63,904 bases of DNA from contig JALHSQ010000031.1 of NCBI GenBank assembly GCA_022865885.1, forward strand, positions 1 through 63,904. The letters run 5' to 3'. A program made the position numbers and the translations under genes. The stretch comes from Candidatus Bathyarchaeota archaeon. GTDB lineage: Archaea > Thermoproteota > Bathyarchaeia > Bathyarchaeales > Bathycorpusculaceae. The notes beneath the pieces are model-generated. The model made no database searches and was not told where the DNA came from. It saw nothing but the letters and a program-made list of their open reading frames with translations. Positions 43,340-51,731 of the stretch are shown one piece after another. Numbering within the stretch: the first letter of the stretch is position 1; every line of letters begins with the position of its first letter.

Positions 43340-45595
43340 TTAGCACCCTTTCCCGAAGTTCTTAGATATCATTGCAACGTCCCTTGTATCTACCCTCAAG
43401 TCCGGCACCAAGTAAATCGGTCCCGTTATGTCAGCCCTCGGATCCCACCTCGGATGACCTGGATATGAGCCGAATGCAGCGGATGCAATTGCGACATCTC
43501 TAACGTCCACTTTGCCGTCGCCGTCAATATCTCCCACGAACCTTATTTTGACTGTGCCATCGGTGAAAGCGTTGTTTGTCACATTGTATTCGTATGGGAC
43601 TAGTGATGCTTCTGCTGATATGGTATAGTTGTGGCATGGTGTGATGAGAGCAGTATTCCATGAGAAGGTCAAGTTTGCTGCAGTGGCTGCAGTTAAATTA
43701 ACGACGCCTATTGTGCCTATGGGTGTTCCATCGTAGAATGCCGTTACATTGAATGACTCGGTAATTTCGCCAAGATTCTCAGCTGTCACTGTGATGTTGA
43801 TTGTTCTCCCTTGGTATGTGAAATCTGTGCCTGGGTCAACGTTTGTGACTGCTACGTCGCGTTTTACCGTGAAAATGGCGACATATCCGTCTCTATAGAC
43901 GTTGTTTGTGAGGTTGATTTCGAATGGGACCGTCGTGGCATTGGCGCTTATTTGGTACATGCCTGCTGATACTCCTGTAGTGTCCCATGTGATTGTGAAG
44001 TTTGATTCTGTGTTTGGTGGAAGTCCTGCTACTAGTACAGTTTGAATTAGAGTTTCGTTACAGAAGGCGCTTACGTTGAACGTTTCGCTTACGTTTCCTA
44101 GGTTCTTGGCTACAACTTCTATGTTGACTGGCCAGCCTGCGTAGGCCCAATCACGGTTCGGTGTCACGCTTGTTACGGCTACGTCGCGTATGACTGTCAT
44201 CACGAAACCATCTGATGTTTCATGAGCAATTGGGTTGCCGTCGGGATCTGCGAGATTCGCGTCATGCAAATGTAGTGGGGTTGCTCCTAAGGATTTGACT
44301 CTGAAGCATATCGTTGCCAGAGCTACTGGCGTGTATGTTGTCAGTGGAGTTGCAGGTGGGTAATACAGGACTCTGGCCCAGACGAATCCTTTCGAGTTGC
44401 TTATTTGCGTATCAGGTGTGTAGTTGGTCTCATTCAGTGCGTCATTGATGATGATGTATAGGCATGTGAGTACGTCCTTGTTGTAGGACATGTTGAATTC
44501 GTATCCGTAGAGGTTTTCAACGTCGTCCAGCATTATGTGTATTTCGAATGTTTTTGGTGGCACTAGGGTTGGGTCGATTATTTCTGGTGGGTCCACGTAG
44601 AGTTTCGCGATGAGAGCGTTATTGAAGTAGCCGTCACGCGTCTCCCCCACAGGAAGTGATTGGTTGGTGTTGTCAAAGATGCCAACATTATATAGGTGCA
44701 AGGTTGTGTTTCCTTGCGTCTCAACATGGAAGTCAATCGTTGCCAGCGTGCCATTGCCACTTGCTGGTAGATCAGGCGGAACTAGTGAGGCTGTAAATTC
44801 CACGTATCCTGTTGGGTTGTTGATGACCACTATTGGAGTTATGCTAGGCGGGAAGAAACTTCCTAGTTGGGCTGCGGTCGCATGTATTATTGTTCCATTA
44901 AAACCCAGCCTAAACGTGCAGGAATATAGACTTATAGCATCAGAGATGTTTATGTTTACAGTGAAGTTGTGGGATGGAGTGAGTAGTGGGTCAGCTATTC
45001 TTGCAGGGTCAACATAAATAGTAGTTGTAATCGGTGGTCCCGAGTATTTGTAGTTGCCATTCGTCTTTATCAGTACTCCTTCATTTAGATCCTCATCTAG
45101 CCAGTATGTGTCAACGTTGTCCATGTTCAGAACACAAGAAAGGTCTCCAAATACAGGAGCTCTCACGATTTGCAGTTCAATTATCGCCAACTTCTTGTAA
45201 CCTGATGCTGAGACTGAGCCGGCTCCCATCAAGGTGTCTGCAATGAGTACTGAACCTGCGGTGAAGGATGGTACGGGTTTAACCGTGGTTTTGCCATAGA
45301 ACAGGTAGGTTGTGTCCCATGAGGGTTGCCATGCGCCTGTACAGTTGAGAAGGGTTGCGTTGTAGTTGAGTCTGACTTGCCAAGCGTAAACTGCAGCGGG
45401 ATCATTAAACCATATTGTGATGTTGAATCGGTAACCGACACTTGTGGTGTTCGTGTCATATAGGTTGTCTTTTGGAGAAACGTGGAATTCTGGTGCTGCA
45501 TATGCTTTCTTTATTAATGTTATTGATAGAACGGAAGAGATGATCATCAGCATGATCAGAGTGCGTGCTATTGTCTTTTGAATATTAACTTGCAT
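43340..45595 (-). CDS. Triple-cohesin scaffoldin-like protein with CARDB domains and dockerin
   Basis: A 751-residue secreted protein: signal peptide (1-33), three cohesin-like domains (about 35-190, 193-330, 333-465; each with a YAWQVRLNYN-type strand and a late I.F.V strand), two CARDB-type domains (about 468-570 and 575-680; VTAENLGEITESFNVTAFYD), and a C-terminal dockerin (about 685-751) whose first loop is DIDGDGKVDVRD and second is the extended ADITGPIYLVPDLRVDTRD. With cohesins and a dockerin in one chain, it can both receive partners and dock itself, like an adaptor scaffoldin. The shared promoter element lies 46 bases upstream. It has no membrane anchor. Confidence 0.9.
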   Translation of the reverse strand: MQVNIQKTIARTLIMLMIISSVLSITLIKKAYAAPEFHVSPKDNLYDTNTTSVGYRFNITIWFNDPAAVYAWQVRLNYNATLLNCTGAWQPSWDTTYLFYGKTTVKPVPSFTAGSVLIADTLMGAGSVSASGYKKLAIIELQIVRAPVFGDLSCVLNMDNVDTYWLDEDLNEGVLIKTNGNYKYSGPPITTTIYVDPARIADPLLTPSHNFTVNINISDAISLYSCTFRLGFNGTIIHATAAQLGSFFPPSITPIVVINNPTGYVEFTASLVPPDLPASGNGTLATIDFHVETQGNTTLHLYNVGIFDNTNQSLPVGETRDGYFNNALIAKLYVDPPEIIDPTLVPPKTFEIHIMLDDVENLYGYEFNMSYNKDVLTCLYIIINDALNETNYTPDTQISNSKGFVWARVLYYPPATPLTTYTPVALATICFRVKSLGATPLHLHDANLADPDGNPIAHETSDGFVMTVIRDVAVTSVTPNRDWAYAGWPVNIEVVAKNLGNVSETFNVSAFCNETLIQTVLVAGLPPNTESNFTITWDTTGVSAGMYQISANATTVPFEINLTNNVYRDGYVAIFTVKRDVAVTNVDPGTDFTYQGRTINITVTAENLGEITESFNVTAFYDGTPIGTIGVVNLTAATAANLTFSWNTALITPCHNYTISAEASLVPYEYNVTNNAFTDGTVKIRFVGDIDGDGKVDVRDVAIASAAFGSYPGHPRWDPRADITGPIYLVPDLRVDTRDVAMISKNFGKGC

Positions 45596-45640
45596 ACTAT
45601 CCTCTCCTTTCCCCTTAATGTTAAAAACTAGAGTCTAGAG

Positions 45641-45669
45641 GATTTAAGCGTTCCGGAGATGAATTCCTT
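45641..45669 (-). promoter_or_regulatory. Shared promoter element, triple-cohesin gene
   Basis: On the minus strand: AAGGAA, TTCAT, CTCCGGAA, CG, CTTAAATC. The last 18 bases are nearly identical to the element before the cohesin gene at 59926-62241. It lies 46 bases before the start at 45595. Confidence 0.7.
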
Positions 45670-45777
45670 GTCGCCTTTTCATGATCGCGTCTTGAAGATT
45701 GCTTCTTTGACGCCGATTTCAACCTTGCCTGCGAATCTGTTTGTCTTCTTATCTTGGAAAAAAGAGAACCGAGGTAC

Positions 45778-46734
45778 TTAACCTATGATCCCAAAATGCC
45801 TGCTAACAAATACTATGTCGCAGATGTCTATCATTCCACTGGAAACGACGTCTATGATGTCGGTCTTGTTTTGTCCGAAGGACCGTGAGACTAATGAAAC
45901 GTCGCGGATGTCTACTTTTGAGTCTCCGTTAACATCGGCTGGTTGAACACAGCATCCATCACGGTCCTTGTTTCTGAAGAAGAGTGGAGCACAGTCAAGA
46001 ACTACCAGTTTGTCTCTGCCCGTTAAGACGTTTTCTTGGAATACCGCTGGAAAGTCTGCCATTAAGTCGTAAGAGCGGCAGTTGGTGAATGTGTTGTTGT
46101 TGACGGTTATTAGTCTTCTCTCTTCTGATCCATACCATTTTCCTATGCCGATGCTAGCATTTCTTACAGTGTTGTTGTGGATGGTTACGTTTGACGTTCC
46201 GCTTCCAGGTCCTGTTCCGACGTATATCCCGTACCCTTCAATGTCGGAAATGCTGTTCTGCTCTATTGTGATGTTTGCAGCGCTTCTTGTTGCTATCCCG
46301 TGTTCGCAGCCGTGGATAGTATTGTTGTATATTCTTCCGTCTGAGCAATACGCGACTCCGATCTTGACGCTGTCTTCAATGATGTTACCGTGGATTTCGA
46401 AGTGGTGAATTGCTGTTTTGTTGATCGTAGAGCCAAACACTATTAATAGGGAGCCATCAAGGAAAGTGTTATTGGATACAGCAAAATTGGATGTTTCGTC
46501 GGTATCATAGTTTATTGTTATTCTCAGTGTTGAATTGATGAATGTGTTGTTGTGAATAGAAAAATGATTCTGATTCGCGATTATGATGGTAGTGTCTTGG
46601 AATGTCTGTCCGCTGAATTCCTCAGCGATTGCATTTGACACCAGATTAGGAGTGCCAAGCACACAGACAAACAGCATAAATGGGAAAAGTAGGAGTAGGT
46701 TAGTGTTGATTTTTCTTGTTCTCAATTCTTCCAC
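45778..46734 (-). CDS. Secreted beta-helix protein with dockerin
   Basis: A 318-residue protein: N-terminal hydrophobic signal (about 12-38), then short repeats rich in N-x-(I/F/T) with the rhythm of a right-handed parallel beta helix of the NosD/CASH type (ITIEQNSISDIEGYGIYVG, VTIHNNTVRNASIGIG, LITVNNNTFTNC; about 45-240), and a C-terminal dockerin (about 262-318; DVNGDSKVDIRDVSLVSRSFG, then a shortened second half ending SRHFGIIG). Beta helices of this type often bind or cleave polysaccharides, but no catalytic residues can be assigned. The dockerin makes it a potential passenger of the cohesin proteins next to it. The clear shared promoter element is not present upstream. Confidence 0.85.
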   Translation of the reverse strand: MEELRTRKINTNLLLLFPFMLFVCVLGTPNLVSNAIAEEFSGQTFQDTTIIIANQNHFSIHNNTFINSTLRITINYDTDETSNFAVSNNTFLDGSLLIVFGSTINKTAIHHFEIHGNIIEDSVKIGVAYCSDGRIYNNTIHGCEHGIATRSAANITIEQNSISDIEGYGIYVGTGPGSGTSNVTIHNNTVRNASIGIGKWYGSEERRLITVNNNTFTNCRSYDLMADFPAVFQENVLTGRDKLVVLDCAPLFFRNKDRDGCCVQPADVNGDSKVDIRDVSLVSRSFGQNKTDIIDVVSSGMIDICDIVFVSRHFGIIG

Positions 46735-46891
46735 CTGGAGAAAGGGTAGAGGTCAGAGGGATTGTCAGTGTCCAGTTTTAGCGTCTTTGGTATGGTGGCA
46801 TCTTGTCTAGTCGCGAACGTTGTGTTCGCCCTTTCATCTTGCATCGTTCATGGAAGTTTCCCTGATTGGGTCTCGTTGAGTCTCGTCAGCT

Positions 46892-48133
46892 TCAAACGTT
46901 AAGGTTCACGTTTCTCAGCACGATCGCGAGGTCACGAAGATTTATCTTGCCGTCTGGAAAGACATCTGCTCTCTCGTCCCATCGCCTGTGTGATGGAGAA
47001 CCTTTGTATGATCCGAACGAACGCATTATTACTATTACATCCATATAATTGACCTTACCATCGCCGTCGACATCGCCAGGAACCTTGTTTTGGAAACCTT
47101 TGACTATCACCTTTCCGTTGGTCGGCGGTGTGGTCGGTATTTGTTTTGAGCTTCCCCAGAGTATTACGTTGCTCAGTATCAGTGGTGCTTCATCATTATC
47201 TGGGTAGTCTGTTTGATTTGTGATTCTGAAGCGTATCTTGATTAGCGATACGTTTCCGCTTGGTGTTGTTGATGGATTCTTTACTGTGACGTTGATTATG
47301 CCTGCAGTCGAGTTTACTATTGTGTTGCTTGTCCAAAGCGGGTCTACAGTGTAGGATGTTAGGTTGAGCAGTTGGTTGGGTGGCGGAGTTGAGCAACTGT
47401 AGTTTAGCGTGAAGCTTGCATTACGGCAGTTCCACGCTGCATCTAATTCTTTGACGTAGATTTGCAGGTCGAATTCCTGCCCTATTGCTGATGGTGGTAG
47501 CGGCCCGAATATGATGTTGGTTGAGGGCGAAACTGCCAAGTAGGGTTTTGGAGGTTCTGGTCCGGCTACTCCAACGTATGTGACTGAACAATTGTACGCT
47601 GTTATGTCGATGGTTCCGAGGTCTGGGTCCAATGCATAGGTATCGGCATTGTTTATGTTGAGAAGGCTGGCAAAGTTTATGCCTTCGCCTGGCTTGCTTG
47701 TGATCTCAAGTTCGGCCCACATTAATCTTTTGTCGGCCGCGGGTGCAGTGTCGGCGCCTGACAAGGTTTCACCGTGCAGGATGGTTCCTGCAACGTTGTT
47801 GATTGAGGGTGTTAGTGGGGTTGTTGCGTGTCCGGCGAAGTATTCACTCTTTGTTGAGTCCACGTCTCCTGCGCCTAAGTAGCCTACCTTGTTGCATTTC
47901 AGCCAAGTCGCGTTGAAGAATAATTTAACTTGCCATGCAAAGCAGGGTGTATTCAAGTTCATCCATGCAGATATGTTGAATTTGAAACCGATTCCTTGTT
48001 GGGATGTGTCGTAGCTGAGCGTGTCTGGCTTCAAGTATATGGAGTTTGCTGGTGTTGCTCTTGCTGAGAATACTTCGACTGCACTTAGCAGTAGTAGTGT
48101 AAGAATCGTGAGGGAAATAACTCGATTATTCAT
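46892..48133 (-). CDS. Double-cohesin protein with dockerin
   Basis: A 413-residue secreted protein: signal peptide (1-26), two cohesin-like domains (about 28-185 and 195-345) and a C-terminal dockerin (about 350-413; DVDGDGKVNYMDVIVIMRSFGSY, then a second half with DVFPDGKINLRDLA). The first cohesin is very close to that of the gene at 59926-62241, with a 59-base stretch of identical DNA (47808-47866), implying recent duplication or gene conversion. Carrying both module types, it may act as a linker in the surface assembly. The shared promoter element lies 53 bases upstream. Confidence 0.9.
   Translation of the reverse strand: MNNRVISLTILTLLLLSAVEVFSARATPANSIYLKPDTLSYDTSQQGIGFKFNISAWMNLNTPCFAWQVKLFFNATWLKCNKVGYLGAGDVDSTKSEYFAGHATTPLTPSINNVAGTILHGETLSGADTAPAADKRLMWAELEITSKPGEGINFASLLNINNADTYALDPDLGTIDITAYNCSVTYVGVAGPEPPKPYLAVSPSTNIIFGPLPPSAIGQEFDLQIYVKELDAAWNCRNASFTLNYSCSTPPPNQLLNLTSYTVDPLWTSNTIVNSTAGIINVTVKNPSTTPSGNVSLIKIRFRITNQTDYPDNDEAPLILSNVILWGSSKQIPTTPPTNGKVIVKGFQNKVPGDVDGDGKVNYMDVIVIMRSFGSYKGSPSHRRWDERADVFPDGKINLRDLAIVLRNVNLNV
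47808..47866. repeat. 59-base segment identical to 61916-61974
   Basis: Inside the first cohesin domain of two different genes, the two copies are identical over 59 bases, and flanking sequence remains highly similar on both sides (about 47700-47890 and 61805-62000). Protein identity alone would not require identity at third codon positions. Confidence 0.85.
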
Positions 48134-48185
48134 ATCTTTTCTCCCTTCTCGCTCTACTAATCTGGTTATTTTAACCGTTCTGCGT

Positions 48186-48214
48186 GATTTAAGTATTCTG
48201 GAGTTGAATTCTAT
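48186..48214 (-). promoter_or_regulatory. Shared promoter element, double-cohesin gene
   Basis: On the minus strand: ATAGAA, TTCAA, CTCCAGAA, TA, CTTAAATC. It lies 53 bases before the start at 48133 and fits the common spacing exactly. Confidence 0.75.
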
Positions 48215-48236
48215 AAGAATAGTAGTCTATCAGTGA

Positions 48237-49244
48237 TCAGGGGAAAGTGCCGTATTCTCCAAAGTGCCTCGCTACAAGCGAAACGTCCCGCACATCAACC
48301 ACTCCGTCAGGCACCATGGGGGTTGGTCCTGTTATGTCTGCAACTGCATCCCACCTTGCGTGTCCTGGGTATGAACCGTAGGCTTTTGCGACTCTTGAGA
48401 CATCTCTCACGTCGACCTTTCCGTCGGGTGTTCCTGATGGGCCAGTTATGTCGCCTAGGAGGGTTGTTTTGAACGTTGTGCTGTTTATGGCCAGGTAGTA
48501 GCTGTACTGGGAAGAGGCGTATACCGTGTGGTTTCCTAACATTCCGCCGTACGGATTCGTGTGGAACGATGTACCGAAGTTGCCACTGTATTCAGTGGGT
48601 GGGCCGACGGATGATGTTTCTATGTAGAACGTGGCGTTCTTCTCAGGTGAATAAGAGTATCCGTTGTCTTTGGGGTATCCTGTGAGTACGCTTGCGTATG
48701 CGAGGGTTGTTCCTTTGGGGGCGTCGGCTGGAATCTGAACGGAAGTTGTTGCATTGAGAGTTCTACCCGTCTCAATTATGCCGGTAAATATTCCGAAGAA
48801 GATAAAGGGTGTATTGTCTGAATATTGAACGTAGACTGTTGCTATGACGGCGTAGTTTGTTCCGGCATTGTTCTTCAGGTTAATTGTGAAGCCCAGAATG
48901 CCGCCTCGGGTAAAGTTCGTTTTTGGGTTGGCTGAGGCGTCGCACGTGTAGAAATCAGTGATCTCGACTACCCATGGTCCTGGAGGAATCGTTCCAGTTG
49001 ACAGAGTCCTAAGGATCGTGGTTTCGGTCCTTGGGTTATCGACCTGCAACGTTACCAGGCCATCTGAGACTGGAACGCCACCGAGAGTTAGATTCCCACC
49101 AATAGAAATCTTTTCACCGAGAGCATATGTGGGTTTGTTGGTTGCTATGGATAGGTCTAGGCCTGTTGTACAAAGTGACGTGGATAGAGATAACACAGCA
49201 AGCAAAATCAACGATGCTGCAATCAGGGTTCTCAGTGTTCTCAC
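48237..49244 (-). CDS. Secreted Ig-like protein with dockerin
   Basis: About 335 residues from a GTG at 49244, which has AAGGAG seven bases before it; a TTG at 49271 is the longer frame. Signal peptide, then a beta-sandwich domain beginning SIATNKPTYALGEKISIGGN with strands of an Ig/macroglobulin-like fold, a second beta-rich part, and a C-terminal dockerin (last ~70 residues) with two extended calcium loops: DITGPSGTPDGKVDVRDV and DITGPTPMVPDGVVDVRDV. The N-terminal half is related to that of the gene at 55817-57430. No catalytic motif is seen; it is probably a binding or structural passenger. The shared promoter element lies 50 bases upstream. Confidence 0.87.
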   Translation of the reverse strand: MRTLRTLIAASLILLAVLSLSTSLCTTGLDLSIATNKPTYALGEKISIGGNLTLGGVPVSDGLVTLQVDNPRTETTILRTLSTGTIPPGPWVVEITDFYTCDASANPKTNFTRGGILGFTINLKNNAGTNYAVIATVYVQYSDNTPFIFFGIFTGIIETGRTLNATTSVQIPADAPKGTTLAYASVLTGYPKDNGYSYSPEKNATFYIETSSVGPPTEYSGNFGTSFHTNPYGGMLGNHTVYASSQYSYYLAINSTTFKTTLLGDITGPSGTPDGKVDVRDVSRVAKAYGSYPGHARWDAVADITGPTPMVPDGVVDVRDVSLVARHFGEYGTFP

Positions 49245-49293
49245 CTGACACTCCTTCAGTAGTTTCTTCAAGATTATATAGCTTGTTTGATTA

Positions 49294-49322
49294 TGATAAA
49301 GGTTTCTGGAATTATCTTCTAG
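49294..49322 (-). promoter_or_regulatory. Shared promoter element, Ig-dockerin gene
   Basis: On the minus strand: CTAGAA, GATAA, TTCCAGAA, AC, CTTTATCA. The first 19 bases match the element at 62297-62325 except at two positions. Confidence 0.7.
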
Positions 49323-49417
49323 CTCTAAACAAGCGAGCGTGGCGGGGGGTTATCAAGCCTTCTAAAGGATCATACTAGAGCAACGCTAACAGAACATGAT
49401 CCATGGATAAGTGTGCT

Positions 49418-49446
49418 ATAGAACTATCTTTCTATAAGCTTTTTAT
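49418..49446 (+). promoter_or_regulatory. Shared promoter element, peptidase-dockerin gene
   Basis: On the plus strand: ATAGAA, CTATC, TTTCTATA, AG, CTTTTTAT. The first 13 bases equal those of the giant repeat gene's element. It is a weaker match in the TTCC half, and it lies 55 bases before the ATG at 49501, in the intergenic region shared with the divergent Ig-dockerin gene. Confidence 0.55.
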
Positions 49447-49500
49447 CTCAACAACACACCTATAGTTATGCGTTTCTCTTTGCAGAGAGAGTGATTGGAA

Positions 49501-51258
49501 ATGAGAAAAACACACATTTTAACGATGTTTCTAGCGCTGCTAACAACAAGTGCATTACTTACCACATTCAACATAGCTCGAATCTCGCCTGTAAATGCTG
49601 ATCCTTGGTTCTGGAAACCAGCTTATAATGACTATGCATGGAGTGGAGTGCCTGATTTTGACCAGAGACAATGGGGAACATACATATGGCAAGACATGTG
49701 GGGTGCATGGAGTCACTGTGGCCCTGTGGCCGTCGCTAACTCGTTGTGGTGGCTAGATTCGGAATATGAACCGAATCCTCTATTTCCGCCGCCAATGATA
49801 AACGATGGGTTCCCACTAGTCAAGAGTTACAATCCTGCTTGGGACGATCACAGCCCGTCTAACGTCCAGCCGCTGATAGAGCACTTGGCATACCTAATGG
49901 ACACTGATGGTCGAAGAACTGGACTGGTGCATTCAGGCACGAACGTGAATGACATGCAGGCAGGTCTTACACACTATCTCTCATGGTCAGGAGTTAACCC
50001 GAAAGGAGACATCAATGGCGACGGAATAGTAGACCTGACAGACATGAATTTGGTGACTGCAGCCTTTCCATCTGTTCCAGGAAGCCCTAACTGGAACATG
50101 GCCGCTGACATAGCTCCTGTGACTATCGGCTGGCCATCAGCTACCGACAACAAAGTTGACCTAGCAGATGTGAATATGGTTGCGACCAACTTTGGGAAGA
50201 CTGGTTGGTTCTATGAACACACCGTTCTTCAACCAGATTTCCACTATGTGGAAGCAGAGGTTGAGAGATGCCAAGACGTCGTGTTGCTGATCGGATACTG
50301 GATATGGACTGGCTCAACATGGTATCGTGAGCCCGGAGGACACTTCGTGACTGTCGCAGGCGTTGACTCAGCTGACATGATGATAGCGTTGAGCGACCCA
50401 GTCCAAGATGCGTTTGAAACCGGCATGATACCGCAAGGACGCATTCCCTTCCCACACGTACATCCACCACTCGAACCTCCATACATTACACATAACGATG
50501 CTATGTTCGTATCTCAAGACATATACCAAGCCGTCTCGCTTCCCCTACTAGGGTTCCCACCTTTCCCGCCAGGTCAAGGAGGCACATGGGCATTAGTGAA
50601 CTTCGCAAGTTGGAGACCCATGCCACCATTCTTTGCCGTGGTAGAAGCAGCAGTGATAACGTCACCATACGTTATCGACGTAGCTGTCACAAACGTGACT
50701 ACGAGCAAAACAGGTTGCCTTCCGCGCGAGACCGTATGTAGGAACCAGAGCAGCACCAACATGACATGTGGTGTCTACCCAACCGTAGCGAATCAGGGAG
50801 AAGTGAACACGACCTTCACTGTAACGGCTTATGCCAACTTGACGGCATTCGAGACACAAACTGTGACACTTGCTCCAGGCCAGAATACGACATTAACATT
50901 CACTTGGAACACGAGTGGAACAACTGAGTACGACAAGTACACTATGTCTGCTTCCGCTTCAGCAACGCTTGATTCAGACCCATCAGATGACACCTTCACC
51001 GGAGACACTCTAATGGTTACCCATATGGGTGACATCGACGGCAACAAGAAAGTGGAAGTCTTAGACATAGCGAAAATAGCCCAAGGATTCGGCGCTGAAC
51101 GCGTGACAAACAGTTCCAGCCCCAAGTATCGTCAATACTGGCACTCAACACCATGTGCGAAATGCCCACATCCGCCCAACTGCGACATTGATGACAATGG
51201 CAAAATCGAAACCAAAGATGTCGCTTATGCATGCAAATTCTTCGGATGGGTTGGATAA
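49501..51258 (+). CDS. C39-like secreted peptidase with an internal and a C-terminal dockerin
   Basis: A 585-residue secreted protein. After the signal peptide (1-33) comes a papain-fold domain of the C39-like type: Cys73 (WSHCGPVAVANSLWWLD), His281 (PGGHFVTVAGVD) and a likely third residue Asp299 (ALSDP). Unusually, a complete dockerin (about 168-232; DINGDGIVDLTDMNLVTAAF, then a second half ending NMVATNFG) is inserted between the catalytic Cys and His. A CARDB-like domain follows (about 395-505), and a second dockerin closes the protein (about 509-585). The enzyme is probably a peptidase or peptide-bond hydrolase carried by cohesins at the surface, and two dockerins could crosslink scaffolds. 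ATG 49501 is chosen over TTG 49495. Catalytic activity is inferred. Confidence 0.85.
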   Translation: MRKTHILTMFLALLTTSALLTTFNIARISPVNADPWFWKPAYNDYAWSGVPDFDQRQWGTYIWQDMWGAWSHCGPVAVANSLWWLDSEYEPNPLFPPPMINDGFPLVKSYNPAWDDHSPSNVQPLIEHLAYLMDTDGRRTGLVHSGTNVNDMQAGLTHYLSWSGVNPKGDINGDGIVDLTDMNLVTAAFPSVPGSPNWNMAADIAPVTIGWPSATDNKVDLADVNMVATNFGKTGWFYEHTVLQPDFHYVEAEVERCQDVVLLIGYWIWTGSTWYREPGGHFVTVAGVDSADMMIALSDPVQDAFETGMIPQGRIPFPHVHPPLEPPYITHNDAMFVSQDIYQAVSLPLLGFPPFPPGQGGTWALVNFASWRPMPPFFAVVEAAVITSPYVIDVAVTNVTTSKTGCLPRETVCRNQSSTNMTCGVYPTVANQGEVNTTFTVTAYANLTAFETQTVTLAPGQNTTLTFTWNTSGTTEYDKYTMSASASATLDSDPSDDTFTGDTLMVTHMGDIDGNKKVEVLDIAKIAQGFGAERVTNSSSPKYRQYWHSTPCAKCPHPPNCDIDDNGKIETKDVAYACKFFGWVG

Positions 51259-51731
51259 GCAACCAATCAACCCCCCGTTTTTCTTTTCTTTTTGTTGATA
51301 GTGTGCGCACGCAGCCATTGACGCGGACTCTATCCACCAAACACTGACATCGACAACACGGCAAAGTCGATGTCAAAGACGTGTCTCTTGCAAGCAAGCA
51401 GTTCGGGTCCAGATAACCAATTAGCCCCCCCATTCTTTTATATCCAAAATAGCATAATTGAGCCTTGGAAACCTATTCAAGTCTAATAGCTTCGAATCAT
51501 AAGACAGCAGGTACCGAAAAAGGGCTGCCCTCCGAATTCTTTGTTGCATTTCTAACCTTTCACATTTCTAAGTGGTTAAACATCTCAAAGAAGTAGATCC
51601 CAAGTGATACACTGTTAATGAAGAAACAAGTGCCAGGCCTCTCGATAATCTAAAAGAGCGTGCGTCCCTATTTGAGAAAACTGAGCCCCTCAAATACCAG
51701 CAGAGTTGGCTTGCGCATTAGAAAACTGCAT
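51259..51731. other. Intergenic stretch with a decayed dockerin gene end
   Basis: Apart from the dockerin remnant at 51322-51416 no gene is seen. The segment after 51258 (CAATCAACCCCCCGTTTTTC) and the segment after 51416 (CAATTAGCCCCCCCATTCTT) resemble each other, as if the end of the peptidase gene and its terminator had been duplicated in tandem. The rest, to 51731, shows nothing recognisable. Confidence 0.5.
51322..51416 (+). pseudogene. Dockerin remnant, tandem copy of the preceding gene end
   Basis: Reading from 51322 gives a PPNTDIDN stretch; after a one-base frameshift near 51360 it continues GKVDVKDVSLASKQFGSR and a stop at 51414-51416. This parallels the last 30 residues of the gene ending at 51258 (PPNCDIDDNGKIETKDVAYA). 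It lacks a start and has a stop just upstream at 51319, so it is a broken duplicate of a dockerin half. Confidence 0.7.
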
